NCBI RefSeq assembly: GCF_033807715.1 | Contig: NC_084587.1 | Location: 14,303,017-14,367,016 of the forward strand | Reading direction: 5' to 3' | DNA: 64,000 nt | Source: Cololabis saira | Lineage: Eukaryota > Chordata > Actinopteri > Beloniformes > Belonidae | Part shown: positions 32,096-45,339 of the stretch, one piece after another | Numbering within the stretch: position 1 is the first letter of the stretch | Layout of the letters: each line of letters starts with the position of its first letter | Made by a program: the position numbers and the translations under genes | The notes under the pieces: generated by a model | The model's database searches: none | Seen by the model: the letters and a program-made list of their open reading frames with translations, nothing else | Told to the model about the DNA's origin: nothing

Positions 32096-34066
32096 GATAA
32101 AATGTATAAACAGAAATCATGAATCGTGGCAGCGGCCCATTTAAGTAGTGCATCTTCAAGCCGTGGAGCATTTCCCTCAGCTGCCGCTTAATGCGCCTCA
32201 TCCAGTCCTCTGCTTTTCCACAGTGTGTTTGTGGTCAGCTCCACCACTCTTGTCTTGTTTTCAGCTCCAGCAGTGAGAAAGATAAATCTCGCCACAACAG
32301 CAGAACCCCTCCCCGACGCCTGCAGCAATCAACCTGTTGTCAGCCATTTCGGCTCCGGGCTGACACAAAATGGGGTTACGAGAGGTGTATGTGTGGTGGT
32401 GGTGGGGTGGGGGGGGTTGCTGAGTCAACTCAGGTTGAGCAAGGCACATGTCTGAAGTCCGAGGAGCCAACTGTAAACACAGAGGTATTTTTGACCTCAT
32501 GCCTTCAACTCTTATCAGCCTCCTAGCCCCAATTTTTCACCCTGATCTCCCTCTCTATCGCCACATCTGCCTGTGCCCCTCTCTGACCTTGAAATACCAA
32601 CAGTGTGGAGAGAGTGAAGGGGGGGGCAACTAGGAGGGAATGGGAGAGGGAGACAGATGAGGGGAGGACAGCAGCAGGTGGTTGTCATGGAAACAGGGAC
32701 GATTGTTACACGGCTCACGTCAACAGGCAAGTGTTGATGGTGTGGGAGAGGGGTGGTAAAGGTGGTGGTGATGGTTGGGTGGGTGCAGAGGAAGCATCAG
32801 CGTGTGGCTACGAGCCCGTGAACCCGTGTTGGCTAAACAGCTCCCTGAACGGGGGGGGACTCGAAAAGTAAGAGAAAAGGGATGACTGACGCACACTCTC
32901 ACATGAATCTGCTATGGTCCACTCTATATGAGCGTACATTGTGATGACTAATCCAGCAGACAAAAGCTCTCAAGAAATTTCAGCGGCACACGTCTTTGAA
33001 GCCCGCGCACATTTTTCCTCCCGCTCTTTAATCAGGACATGGTCAGGACACCGTCTTGTGATGTACAACACACGGTGCAACCCATGCAGCGTATGACCTT
33101 GTGTGTCTGCAGACACATGCTAAGGATTTAGTCACAGTCACACAGAGAATCCCCCCTCCTCCGCCCCCCTCCATCCCGTCCCATCCCTCCGTCACAATCC
33201 ATCACTGCCTCTCTCTTTCTCACACACATTAACATGCAGTGACACAGTAGTTCTTAGCGCGCCGGCAGTCACTCGTATTTTTCATGTACCCTTTTCCAAA
33301 CTGAGATGCATGGAAGATTCTCTCCCTGCCACAGTCATCACAGCTCTGGGGAGGAGGGACTGATTGAAAGAGGGAGTGTGAGATAAGTAAAAAAAAAAAA
33401 GAAGAAAATCTTCCACACAGATGGAAAGAAAAAGAATGTAATGGGCTGTTAGAGATGAAACATTTAGCAGATGCAGAACCGGAGCCGGAGTGTTGGGAGA
33501 ATAGAGGGATTGAGGGCAGACAGAGGGAAGTGGTGTTTTAAAGGTTTAGGTTTAGGCATGGTCTGTGTTCAGAAAACCAACAGAAAAGCTCTGAGGATGT
33601 TTTTGTTCAAGACAGAAGGAAGGGGGGGAGTTGGCACTCGTGGCAATGTGTTATAAGGATGCCAGTTGCGCACGACTCCTCCTTATACATTAATCAATCA
33701 GACAAACGACATGAATCGAAACACTTGTTCCCCTGATGGACCGAACTCTGAGAGGACGACTGTGATTGATAAGCACAGAGGACAGAGACGGGAGAGGTGG
33801 GAAACAGAGGAAAGGCGGTACTGACCTAAACAATTGGATGAGGGGACAAAAACAGATGGAGAGCAAAAAAAAAGATGGCAGGGAGGGTTCAGCTTCTGGC
33901 CCCGAGGCACTGTTGGAGGAGGCTGACGGTGGCAGAGAGGAGAAAAAAGGAGAAAAATAGAAACTGTGACGCTTAAATTGGAAGCTTAAGACACCAGAAG
34001 GAGTTATATTAAGAGAGGATGGTACTTTACTCACTGGACTTTCATTGTGAACACTAAATAAACGAG

Positions 34067-34525
34067 CATGGCGACAGTAGACTTGGTGAAAAATCCTTTA
34101 CTTAAGTCCAGATTAAAAGTCCATTATTACTAAAAATGAATGCAATTCTCTGGAGCTGGAGGAGGAAGCTTTTTTGTACATGCAGACCCTGATTTTATCG
34201 GCTACACCCAAAATGTCATTTATTTTAGCAAGTTTTATTGGGAACTAGTTCATTTGACAGTGAATTTATACCCCTTTTTACTGCTCTTAAGCATACAGTA
34301 TTTACAGCATGGCAACAGTAGACTTGGTGAAAAATCCTTTACCTAAATCCAGATTAAAAGTCCATTATTACTAAAAACGGATGCACTCTCTGGAGCTGGA
34401 GGAGGAAGCTTTTTGTACATGCAGACTCTGATTTTATCGGTTCCACCCAAAATGTCATTTATTTTAGCAAGTCTTATTGGGAACTAGTTCATTTGACAGT
34501 GAATTTATACCTGTTTTACTGCTCT
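34067..34525. repeat. Tandem duplication, 241-bp period
   Basis: Two direct copies (34067-34307 and 34308-34525), both starting 'catggc(g/a)acagtagacttgg' and both ending near 'actgctcttaa'. They are about 95% alike by eye. The second copy is cut by a transposon at its TTAA; the displaced end 'gcatatttacag' resumes at 35691. Confidence 0.85.
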
Positions 34526-35690
34526 TAAAGGTATAGTCCTTGATTTTGGAGAGCTAGCAAGATTTGAAAGTGGCACCTCCTCTAAGCTCCGCCCCCTCCT
34601 CCCCCTCCCGTCAGCGCTCCGTCCAAAGCCACGCCCCCACAAACTTTGGGCAACGCGCATTTGCAGGAGTCGAGTTTTCCAGGACATTTTGGACAGCACA
34701 TTTTCAACAAAACTACCCCATGTCTCATTCACCTGTAAGTGAGAGTTTTAGGGGGGGGCAGGGGTGAGCTGTGCTCACCCAAACGTGCGTCCTGCCCACC
34801 CAATCAAAGTTATGGGGATCCTTTATTTTTTTATAATTTTATTTTTTTATAAATATAAAAAAAGGCTGAGTTACACTGGGACAGTCTGAGCCGAGGGAGA
34901 CCCGTGGGAAGTGGACACGGGGGCTGGAAGCAGAGTGCGCGCATGGGACGGAGGGGGGCGTGGGCGGACTTAAAATGAAGGCATCTGATTGGTTCTTTCC
35001 CCCCTGCCAATCCTCTGGTCCTCTTAAAGGCTCAGTTATGCTTCTGCGTCAAAATGGCGCCGTGCCTACGGCGTGTGGTTTGGATCGACGCAGAGGACAC
35101 GCGGTCACCTGCGCCGTCTCTGACGTGCACCTCCCGAAAATTGTAACTACGCGTCGAGGAGACGCCGACCACACGCAGACCGAGAGGGCTGTGATTGGTT
35201 CGTTTGAAAGCGAAGCATTTCCGGTTTCCGGTTTGAATCAGTAGTGAACTTCCAGGGCTCTTTTCTTCGTTTATATGTGATTTTTTTTGTTTTTGTTTTT
35301 TGCACAATAGTTGTCCTTATCTCTTTGATTTACTGTGACCGGAAAAAGTCGGATAAACCATTCAGAAAAAGATCGCTAACTAGTGGCCGCGGGGGGTACT
35401 GCACCGCGACCAAACGGAGAGACGGAGAAGTCCGAAGGGTTCAGCACGGCGTCACGGCTGCGGCGTGTGCTCTGCGTCGGTGTGACGCAGAACCATAACT
35501 GAGCCTTAACAATCCGCAAAAAACAGATTGGTCAGAGTTTTTACAGGATTAAAGCTGTCAGGGAGGTCGGATTTTTTTCTTTCCTTTTTCTGAACACATT
35601 ATTATTCTACTACTCTCAGGATGGAAGGACCATTTCACCCAGTATAACAATACATTTTTTTTTGAATACGATCACAGACTATACCTTTAA
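34526..35690. mobile_element. TTAA-flanked MITE carrying a second TTAA-type MITE
   Basis: The ends are TTAAAGGTATAGTC and GACTATACCTTTAA, perfect inverted repeats including the TTAA target, as in piggyBac-like elements. The insertion splits the tandem duplication. A nested element lies at 35025-35510. Confidence 0.7.
35025..35510. mobile_element. Nested MITE, GC-rich, 'ttaaaggctcagttatg' ends
   Basis: The left end ttaaaggctcagttatgctt (then ctgcgtc) and the right end gacgcagaaccataactgag (then ccttaa) are inverted repeats. The interior is GC- and CpG-rich, unlike its surroundings. A related piece occurs near 55076-55125. Confidence 0.65.
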
Positions 35691-36832
35691 GCATATTTAC
35701 AGTAAAAAAAATAAAAAATCCCATATGTAAAATAGTTAGCACAGAGTGGCAATGGAGCTACATCTAAATAAATAGTTATTTTAAGCATTTGACAAGCCTC
35801 AAAAATATAATTCCTCTGAAATTGTATACAAAAAAAATGCATAATGAAAAAAAAAATGTGCAAGCATCTCCATTCCGATTTCTAACATCCTGTCACGAGT
35901 CCACACAATTCAACTAGCAATGTTGCGTAAACTACCGTTAATAGACTTCATTGCCTCTGATTATGTAGAACTGGATCGGTACTTGTATACATTATTTATG
36001 ACAAAATAGGCAAGTGTTTGAAGCAGAGACAGAAAATGCCCTCCTTTTGTCACTATTGACTATCGTATACGAGACACCGGTTTGGACTTGTAAGAGCTTA
36101 TAACAAAGTGGCAGCGACTGGGAGACTATAGAAACTGTTTTCATACATTTTGGAAAACATACACAGTTAAATGACCTCTGTTTGTCTATAGGGACCCTGT
36201 TCCCACTATCATTTAAGAGTAATGACATTCTGAAGTCTTGTCAGAGGTTTGAAATAGCAATTTATTTTGACGCGCCTTCATCACCCCCTGTGCTAACATA
36301 AATTGCCATTTTGTTGTAAACACATATTTCAACCCAACTGCTGTCATTCATGTTGTTTTGGTCCCTAACACAAGTTTAGACTCTTCAGCGTTGATGTCTT
36401 TTGATTCACAAAGGATTCTGGTTGTAGTCATGTAAATAGTGACCCTGCATGATCCTCAATCACAAGAAATCCTGGCTCAATAGTCGTTAGATGTGAGAGG
36501 TTGTCATACCTTAGTCTGTTAGAGATCGTTGAAAGTTTCTGTAAAGTCAACTTATGTATGACGTCAAACAGACTGTGATTAACTTTAAGCATGCAGGGTG
36601 AAGTGATTATAGAATATTGATGAGTGGATGAATTAGTCCTATATTGACACTCTCCTCAAAACATTTCTGGATGAAAATTGCTTGTGCTTTCTTCCATGTA
36701 TAAATTGTTTTTCTACAGATACTCTGGCTTTTTCCACACAATCCAAATACGTGCATCTTACATTTTTTAGTGAATCTAAATCGTCTTTAGAAGTGTGAGC
36801 ATGAATGGTTATCTTATTGGTTTCTGTTGGAC

Positions 36833-36960
36833 CCTGTGATGAACCGGGGACCGATTAAGGTGCACCCTGCCTCTCGCTCGATGACAGCTGAGATAGTCTG
36901 CAGGCCCCCAGGGGGGGACTCTCAATAGCATAAAATGAGTATAGAAAATAAATGGTTGGA
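36833..36960 (+). mobile_element. SINE 3' fragment, diverged
   Basis: 'ggtgcaccctgcctctcgct' and 'gatgacagctgagatagtct' correspond to the SINE 3' body. It ends in 'aaatggttggatag'. Confidence 0.45.
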
Positions 36961-37525
36961 TAGTTTTTTCAGAACTCAGCCTGAAGTCTAGAGAGATTAT
37001 ATAATGCGAGTCAATAAAAGTGAAATTCTAGTACGATATATTGATATGCATTAAAACATTGCAGCTGCCAAAGCCTGCAAGTAACTGAAAACTTTATTTA
37101 TGAATGGCGAAGCTGTTTGGGGCTTTTGGGAATTTCCTCTCCCGGAAAGCTTAAATTTTTCATGCTGATTGTGTCACACGCTTTAATTGGCTGCCGTGCT
37201 GTGTGGTGTTTGAAATGCAGTGCTTATTTTGGTGCTCGTGGGCTCTCTTATCATGCTGGAGAGGAGACAGCCGAACAGGTGAGGCGAAACAAGCCTCGTG
37301 TCCTCTCACTCTCTAATAGCAGATGTCAGCGATTTCCGGAGGGACAAAGATAAATGATGCTCTCCCACACCCTCTCTTTTGCACTGTCCCCTTTTTTTCT
37401 TGATATGTTCTTGCTCATTTTCACTTAACATTCATGATCTTACATTCTCTCTTGAATTCAGATCTGACAAATCTCCTCCCTTGCCAGCTCTTCTTTTATT
37501 CTTTAGGTCCTTATTCTTTTAATGA

Positions 37526-37666
<141 letters not shown>

Positions 37667-40600
37667 TAAGTTCTCGGTGCCGGTGTCGGTGCTTTTTTTT
37701 CCCCACCTGCTTTTTTTTACTGGCTCCCCGTACGTGATGAAGTTCCGTCTTGTGATTGGCTTTTGACCGTATGTGATGACGTTCCGCACAGCAGTTACAG
37801 CCGCATTTATTTAGTAATTCCTTGTATATGTTTCTTCTCCCTTTTACCTCCACTATGATCTGCTGCTTCTGACTTTACAGAAGTGTATGTCTCTATATGT
37901 TCTCATTGTTGAATCTGTAAATGTCTAAGCAAAATAGTCATAATACATTATATAAATATAATTAAGAAAATGTAACGTCAACTAAGCGCTCACTGATTAA
38001 TCCGCAATTGCCAAAAAAGACGTTTTGAATGTGAAGACATGGTGAAAAACTACCTTCCTAGCTTAACATGGCAAAAAAATACCATTGCGGGGAAAAAATG
38101 CACACTTCCGGGGAAAATATTGCAGCCCGATACAATCTGGTACCCACACCGGCTCACTCATTAGCGGCGTGCCCCAGACAGCCAAATGAGCGGTTGATTA
38201 TGTGGAGTATAAAGATCCACGGTCGTTGCCCTCCAGTGAGTTGCCAGCCGCACACTCCGTGCTCCCGGTGGGCTTCTCCAGGTACCGCGATTCATTATTG
38301 CAGCCAAGCGACACCAGCCAACTGCTCCATTTGCCGTTCCTGCAGTAAGCGCTCAGGTGTTGGCGGTGCCCCGAGGCTCCGCCCCCCACTCCCTCCTTCC
38401 CACGGCGCTCCCCACGTGGACTGATTGAGGTCAAATGTAGCCATCTTGGCCCAAAAACTCTGATACACTCCTGTCATCCCGCATGGGGTCCGTTGATTCG
38501 GAGACAAGGCTTGCACGTGGGTTTTTGGGTTGTGGACGCGTGCGCCGAGTCCAATCAGTGTCAGTTTACCCGGCAGATTCCTAATAGGGTTGGATGTTTA
38601 TCCTGAGGAAATACAACGCCAATGAATGCACACATGCGCACACAGAAATAGATCTCATCTACTCACACGCACCCACACACACGTCAGGTGTGTGACTTTC
38701 CTCTTGTGGGTACGTCAAGGGCAATCACTGGGAGGAAAGAACATGCGTGGCTCCTCCTCCACATGTACGCCGAACCACACATGTCCTTGAACTGCACACG
38801 TTTGGAAATAACGTTTTCGATCATCCCCAAATGCGCCAACCAAAAGAAACCCCCTCAGAATAGAGGACACCCACACAACCTCTGCAGTCACACACCAGCG
38901 CCGGGGCTCTGGGCTGCCAAAAACGGGCTGCGACCAGTGTCACACACAGGATGAAGAGAGAAAGAGAGCGGCTGCCAAGATCAACAGAGATTCTGGAGGA
39001 AAAGCGTGAATGATGTCAAGTGACATAAGGGGGTGGAAGAGGAAACTAGGGAAGCCAAAAGACTTGAGAAGAGGACAGTGTCGAGGGATGGGAAGACTCC
39101 AAGGGGTCACTTGAAAGAAAGAAAGAAAGAAAGTGAGTCCCACGTCTCATGCAAAGTGATGAATGGAGAAATTCACTTAGCTGAGATGAAAGAGAGCCTG
39201 ATGGGGAGGAGTTTACTCACAGAGGAGCCAAAAAAAAAATGAAAGAATGAGGGCAGTGAGAAAAAATGCGAGACAGCGAATGTGTCGGAGTGGATGATGC
39301 GCTCGGCGACAGCAGGGAAAAAGGGGGGAAAGCAAGAAACTAGATGGGTTCACCAGCGTTGTACCTCAGCCAGCGAACAGACTTTGTTATCATCACTACT
39401 CAGGAAGGAGCAAGAGAAAGAAGAAACCCAGAGGGAGCCGTGTTTACTCGCTGGGTTGTGCCATTGTGCAGCCGACTCGACGGTCTCAGTGGGATGCAGA
39501 GGAGGGGATGTTGTACTGTTTGATCCCTGATCTCTGTACACAGGAAGACCCCAAATACCTGGGTAGTTCAAGATCTATCCTATAACTGGACCATAAAGAT
39601 GTCGGATATTAAAGTCTGCATTATCAAAGATTAGGTCGGCATTGTTAAAGATATACCACCAACCAAGATATTCTACCAACTCTTGAGTAAAAATGTCCAG
39701 TTCCGGCCGTTCTTCAGCCAGCCGCTAAATGTGTCAGATTGTTATTTTGTAAGGACCAGATACTGTACAGCTGGTTATTAAATCTTTTTTCCTGCAATCA
39801 CAGCTTCCAGCTGCAGTTGAAAATTAAGCTCTGGGAGGTGTGAGAATGGATCAATAGTGTCGAAGTGTGAGGTTGCCACCTAAGAAAGTCAGCTGAAACC
39901 AACAAAGCTGCATTATTGATGTGATGAGCAGCCATCTTGCCATTTTGGGCAATAATTGTTCATTTGTTCAGTCCTTCTTGTTCCCAGTTCAGCACAAATA
40001 CAAGAAACACTGTCAAAAATAAATAATTGTCATGTAGGATAAACTGACAACTACAACTCTTTTTCAGGAAAATACTATATTTAGAACAGTTAGCATAAGT
40101 TGAGGTCACATCTTTGCCTTCCTTACGTCTCAGCATCCTACTGCATAAATAGAGAAGGAAGCTACTGTAACTAGTGATCTACTACAGCTGTGCTAACTTG
40201 AATTCTCTGTGTTTCTCACTGAACTGCTGCTCTGCATAAGCCCTTACAGGTTGGGGAGAAATAACATATCACTTCTGGCACATTTGCATGTTATAATCCT
40301 TATTGGTTCATAGGCAAGGCAACGCAAGTTTATTTATATAGCACATTTCAGCAACAAGGCAACTCCTGGTGCTTTACATAATACATTTATGAAAAGTGAA
40401 TAGGAGAAAAAAAAAGTCACAGTGCAGTGTCAGAATAAAGATACGTTAGACTTGAACTGGATTTACAATTGAGTACTAAAATTAACATTGTTTAAAGTTA
40501 AATTCAGAATATTTTAAATACTTCCATCAAAGGCAGCTGTGAATAAATTAGTTTTTAATCTTGATTTGAAAGGAACTGAGGGTTTCATTCCTGTCGTTTT

Positions 40601-40887
40601 CTGGAAGTTTGTTCGAGATCTGTGGTGCTTAAAAACTGAATTCTGCTTCTCCATGTTTGGTTCTGATTCTGAGAACGCAGAGCACACCTGAACCAGAAGA
40701 CCTGAAAGGTCTGGATGGTTAATATGGCAGCAACAAGTCCTCAACCATTCAGTGATTTATAAAATAACAGTACAAGTACAAGTATAGGAAGCCAGTGTAA
40801 AGATCTCAAAACTGGAGTGATGTGGTTCACTTTCTTAGTCAGGGTGAGAAGCCGGGCAGCAGCATTCTGGATCACAGAACACAATAA

Positions 40888-41576
40888 CTACGTTTACATG
40901 CAGTCAAAATTCGGGTTATTGCTAATATTCCGGTTACTGAAACATTTGGAATATTCCGTTTCCATGCGTGAGCAAACAGGGTTATCCCTGTATACATGGT
41001 GATTAATCATTCAGGATATCTCCATCAAACCAGCGACGCGCGGAGAATGTGATGACGCAATTACCGTCATTTCCGCTTCTTCTTCCTGTATCCAAATTCA
41101 AAACAAATGCTGCTTTGCGCAACTTTTCGCTCAACTTCTTGTAAATCTCGCTATCCCCGTACTTTCTACTGTCTACAAATGCCAAAATGTTCATATCCTT
41201 CATTACATTTATAAAATGATTAGTCTCCTCCTCACTCCAAAAGTGTGGGATGGTCTTGCGTTTCTCCGTGTTTATAAGAACTTCCTGGACTCAAAAGACC
41301 AGGATTCCTTGCGAACAGAGCATGCGCAGAAAACAAATTCATGTTCCTTTTGATGGGGATATTCCTTTATACATGACCGAATATTCGGGTTAGAAAAGGA
41401 GTAACCCAGGGGTCATATTCGGGTTTTTAAAAACCCAAATATGTTTCAGGTTTTTAAAAACCCGAATATGAGCAAATTCGGGTTATTCAAAGGGGTTATT
41501 GGTGTTTACATGGCCGTGCAAAACTGGGTTATTGCTAATATTCGGGTTTTAAAAGGGTTATTGACTGCATGTAAAA
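40888..41576. mobile_element. MITE with 'tttacatgcagtca' termini
   Basis: The left end tttacatgcagtcaaaattc mirrors the right end (...ttattgactgcatgtaaa). The interior has 'ttcgggtttttaaaaaccc' type inverted repeats. The element sits in the L2 copy, followed by a GC-rich Pro/Ala-coding-like minisatellite at about 41680-41975 that belongs to the same gap in the LINE. Confidence 0.6.
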
Positions 41577-42024
41577 GAAGTCAATGCTGCGTTTGCAGGA
41601 GGAGGAAGAAGAAGAGAAGTCCCCCTTCTAGGGAACGTGCCTGACTCTCGCCGGGTCCATGAGCGTTCAAGCCCGTTATAGACAAAAATGGAGACGTCGG
41701 CGGTGGCGACAATCGCCCCCTGTCCCTGCTCCGGGGATGGACCCAGACGCACCTCACTATGTCCCTGATCCCAAGGAGGTCCCGTACGCGCCTCAGCCTC
41801 TCCCCCCGTTCCCCTGTCTGCGCCAGGGCCCCTGCCCAGGACTCTGGCAGTGCCAAGCCACACCCCTGCCCAAGCCCCAGCCGATGACACTGCCCACACC
41901 ACAGCCCAGGCCCCAGCCGAGAGCTCTGCCCAGGCCACAGCTGAGGACTTGGCCCAGAGGCCGGCCCCCTGAACTCTGTGCTGTAGTTGTCTGACTGACT
42001 TTTTAGGCAGACCTATGAACACAC

Positions 42025-42744
42025 TAGGCTTGCCACCCGTCCCTTGAAATACGGAATTGTTCCGTATTTGGGAATTAAAAGTTGCGTTTCGTATTGAACC
42101 AATACAGACACATATTATGCTCTTATTTATTGATGTCATAATATACAGGTGAAGGTCGGAAAATTTGAATATATTGCAAAACTTCATTCGTAGTAAATTC
42201 AATTTAAGGTGAAAGAAATGTATTATTTCCCACTATATGCAAAGTGAGATATTTCAAGCCTTTATTTGTTACAATTTTGGTGATTATGGCTCACAGTTTA
42301 TGAAAACCCCCCAAAAAAATCTCAAAAAATGTATTATGAAATCAATAAACAATTCAATCATCAAAATTATAACAAATAAAGGCTTAATATATCTTGCTTT
42401 GCCTGTAAGACTATGTAATGTACAGTACATGTATTAGTTTCACCTTTTAAGTTGAATTATTGAAATAAACTAACTTTTACACCATATTCTTCACCTCTAG
42501 CTATCATAGCATAGCAGCATAGGAGGCTATTTCAGTTGCTAGTATGGTTGGCTGTCTGTTCAGTCATGCAAGTTCAATGCTATTAAAGCACTTTAAACTT
42601 TAAATCAAAGCGTTTTGATTTCTTCATATAAAATAAACACATGTATATGCAGTTTAGAAGTTTTGGGGATGTCCCTTTTTTTAGCGCCTGCGCTGCTGAA
42701 ATCGGGGCATCCCTTATTTCAATTTCTGAAAGGTGGCAACCCTA
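42025..42744. mobile_element. hAT-like MITE in the L2 copy, carrying a Tc1-type MITE
   Basis: Ends 'taggcttgccaccc' and 'aggtggcaacccta' are inverted. Flanks gaacacac (42017-42024) and gaagacac (42745-42752) are an 8-bp duplication with one mismatch. A second palindromic element lies inside at 42146-42497. Confidence 0.7.
42146..42497. mobile_element. Palindromic Tc1/mariner-type MITE, diverged
   Basis: Starts ta|caggtgaaggtcggaaaat and ends ...cttcacct. It shares the core 'gtgattatggctcacagttt' organisation with the foldback at 57643-58007, so it is a diverged relative. Confidence 0.6.
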
Positions 42745-43408
42745 GAAGACACTGTTGCATTAATCAATTCGACTGAAGATAGTTCTTCAAGGTCCTGCTT
42801 TGACATTCGTCCTTTGACCCTGGAGACATTCTTCAGACCGACTGATAGTTAACACCTGAGGCAAACATGTCATCAGTGCCACTTTTATAGTTTAACACAG
42901 AGAGCTTTTTTCACTGGATACACTTTAAACCATTTTGACATTTTAATAATGTTTTAAAAAACAAGAAAGACCATAGATTTAATGACAACCTAATGAGTCT
43001 GAATTATAATAATCCTTTGAACACACACACACTCTGGATAAGTCAGTCAGACTTCTAAAACACATACTAAATGCTTGTAGTCCTGATTTCACGGTGGTGA
43101 TTCCACAGACACGAGAACTCATGGGCTGCACTTACATTGATGATGGCCTTGATGGCAGCAAGCCATAAAAACAAGCACTATTTTCAGGAGATGCAGTATA
43201 GACCTATTTCCATTAGTACTGCAGTGTAAACGCAGCATTATAGAAATTCACTCTGATCAAACATGAGTTCAGAAGAAAAACAAACCTGGAGGGTAATCAA
43301 TGGATGTGGTTGAGTTATTTTCACTTCAGCTTGTTAGCTGTCAAAGTGCGCAACAGATGCCAGGTATGCTCGCTTTTACTGGTTATTTGCGTCACAGTTC
43401 TGGGTTTA

Positions 43409-43771
43409 TGTCACGGTTTTGGGTTTTTGTAGTTAGGTTCCTGTTTTATTTTGAAACCCCACGTAGAGTTTAAGTTTTGTCTTGACTTCCTTTATTCCCA
43501 TCTTTCCTGATCGTTTGCATCTGGGTCTCGTCAAGCCTTCTTTGTTCATCTTGTCTTGTCTTTCCCTTTCTCCCTGGTGGTCTGTACTGTTCTTCTTGCC
43601 ATGAGTTATGTCATGCTTTTGTTGTGTTTTTTTTTTGGGGTCAAGTTTAGACTTGTGTTTTTTGTAATTCGTGCTCAGCACAGCTTGTTGTTTTAAAATA
43701 AACCATGTGTCTTTTGAACTCCTGCCTCCTCCATCTCCTGCTTCTGGGTCCTACTCTTCCACACCTTGACA
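43409..43771 (+). mobile_element. Possible solo LTR, about 363 bp
   Basis: TGTCACGG...CCTTGACA (TG...CA ends with short inverted repeats) and an aataaa signal near 43698. It resembles in layout the LTRs at 52476 and 54158 ('ctgggtcct' near the 3' end). No clear target duplication (gttta versus atttg). Confidence 0.45.
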
Positions 43772-44173
43772 ATTTGCTCATACTCAGTGCCAACAAGCAT
43801 TAATGTTACGAATGTTTGATCAGGCCATGCCCCACAATCATTGGGATGATGGCAAATCAGACACAGAATTCAGGGTGTCCACACGGTCTTAAAAAATCTA
43901 CAATATAAACGTAGGATTTTAAGCGTCATATGAAAAGTCTTGAATACATGTACAATACATATCTATACATGTAAGATATCAAAGATGTCAATAATCCGGG
44001 ATCATCATTTCCACCACCCACAGTGGTCTTAAATGCTTGCCACCTCAAAACGAGTGAATAATATTGAGGTTCTTTGTCTCCGTGAGTGAGTTGTGTCTTT
44101 CAGAAGTACAATCTCAAAGACCAGCATGACATAGGCTTTCCTTCCTGTTTCAAAGTTGTTTCAGTGTTTACTT

Positions 44174-44210
44174 CACTGATATGCTCGCTCAGTGAGCGAG
44201 CATATCAGTG
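44174..44210. repeat. Perfect 37-bp palindrome
   Basis: cactgatatgctcgctca, a single g, then tgagcgagcatatcagtg: 18-bp arms without mismatch. 'cactgatatg' recurs at 44221. Confidence 0.9.
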
Positions 44211-44495
44211 ACGTTTTATTCACTGATATGAATACAACGTCACATTATTCCAACATAATTTATGACACATTCATGTACACACAGTACAACACACCACACA
44301 GTCACCATGCTGCACCCATCACTGTCTTGTCTTTTTTTTATTTCCTGTTCTTTCATGTCTTTCTGTTAGTGATTTTAGTCCTCTTTGACAGTATCAGGGT
44401 TTTAGGGGTTAATCAAATATGGTAGAATGTCAAAAAGCCTGGAGAAGGAAACGCATTCTCACACACACCCATTCACAAAGGAGAAAAATGCTTAT

Positions 44496-44580
44496 ATACA
44501 GTACAGACCAAAAGTTTGGACACACCTTCTCATTCAAACAAATGGGGAAGTGTGTCCAAACTTTTGCTCTGTATTGTATA
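44496..44580. mobile_element. Very short Tc1/mariner-type MITE (termini only)
   Basis: 'acagtacagaccaaaagttt' then 'ggacacaccttctcattca' faces 'agtgtgtccaaacttttgct' then 'ctgtattgta'. The termini are nearly head to head with no interior. Confidence 0.65.
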
Positions 44581-45339
44581 TGAATTTAAAGTCTTGTCAA
44601 ATTTGGTACTAACCTTTAATATGTACATAGTCAGTGGAAATGTGGATAAATGCAAGTTTATGATGTTGGCCTGACAAATGGGCTGACAAAACTTAGTTGA
44701 AAGTGTTTGTGGGTAGCAATTAAAGTTGGCAATGATTGGCATAGGTCAGTAAAGTCTAATTCAAAATCCAACAAGTAGTCAATCGCTAGTCTTCAGCAGG
44801 CACCAAAAATCTCACCGGACTATTTAGAGAAGTCACCCACCGTTGTATATTGTAATAATTAATTGCGCTTAAAAAAAGGTAACGTTTGTGTATCATTTGG
44901 TTCATTGGATTCAATGTACTGTTTGAATCCCCAGCCCTACAACAGTAGTGAAGTTATAGATACGTTGTGTCAATATTCAAACGCAATAAATGTGATATCT
45001 TTTGGATCAGATGACTTCATAAAAAAAGACCTTCAAGATCATTTGTGTTATTGTTTGAAAGATTGAAATTAATTGGACATGCACATATATGCATCTCAGT
45101 TCAAGAAGACGCCCGATACTTGGAGTTTCAGTTCATGGAGATGTGTTAGCTCACAGTTTACTGAAACAATTGAAAGTAAACATTTTAAATGTGGGCCAAA
45201 ATGCTTATGTATGAGGCTTTCAGGTTTGCCACATACGGTATTAACAATATATGCAGACAACTGGGGAAAGAAGATAAATAGTGGCATAGCTATAATATAT
45301 TTAAGATGAGTCTGCTCTAGTCTTGTGTTGTAGCTGCAG

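Larger units (their letters stand above)
40316..42870 (-). mobile_element. L2-like LINE 3' half, split by nested insertions
   Basis: The - strand 3' end starts at 'aggcaaggcaacgcaagttt'. Near 40550 the frame ends FKSRLKTNLF, the L2 ORF C-terminus. The element pauses at 'cagcattctggatc' (about 40872) and resumes at 'tgtagttgtctgactgactt' (about 41981). It pauses again at 42024 and resumes at 42745 (agacactgttgcattaatca). The remaining parts line up in order as one copy, 5'-truncated near 42870. Confidence 0.75.

Noticed and set aside
32191..32871. Overlapping frames of 76-111 codons on both strands
   Set aside because: No domain, no matching splice sites, low-complexity G-rich stretches.
38068..38516. 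118-codon + frame and - strand counterparts rich in Cys, Pro and Ser
   Set aside because: Lies in intron 4 with no homology I recognise and no flanking exons.
41558..42202. 214-codon frame on the - strand, Ala/Trp/Gly-rich
   Set aside because: Runs across a MITE end, a minisatellite and a LINE fragment (FIGLPKKSVRQLQ); a chimera of repeats.
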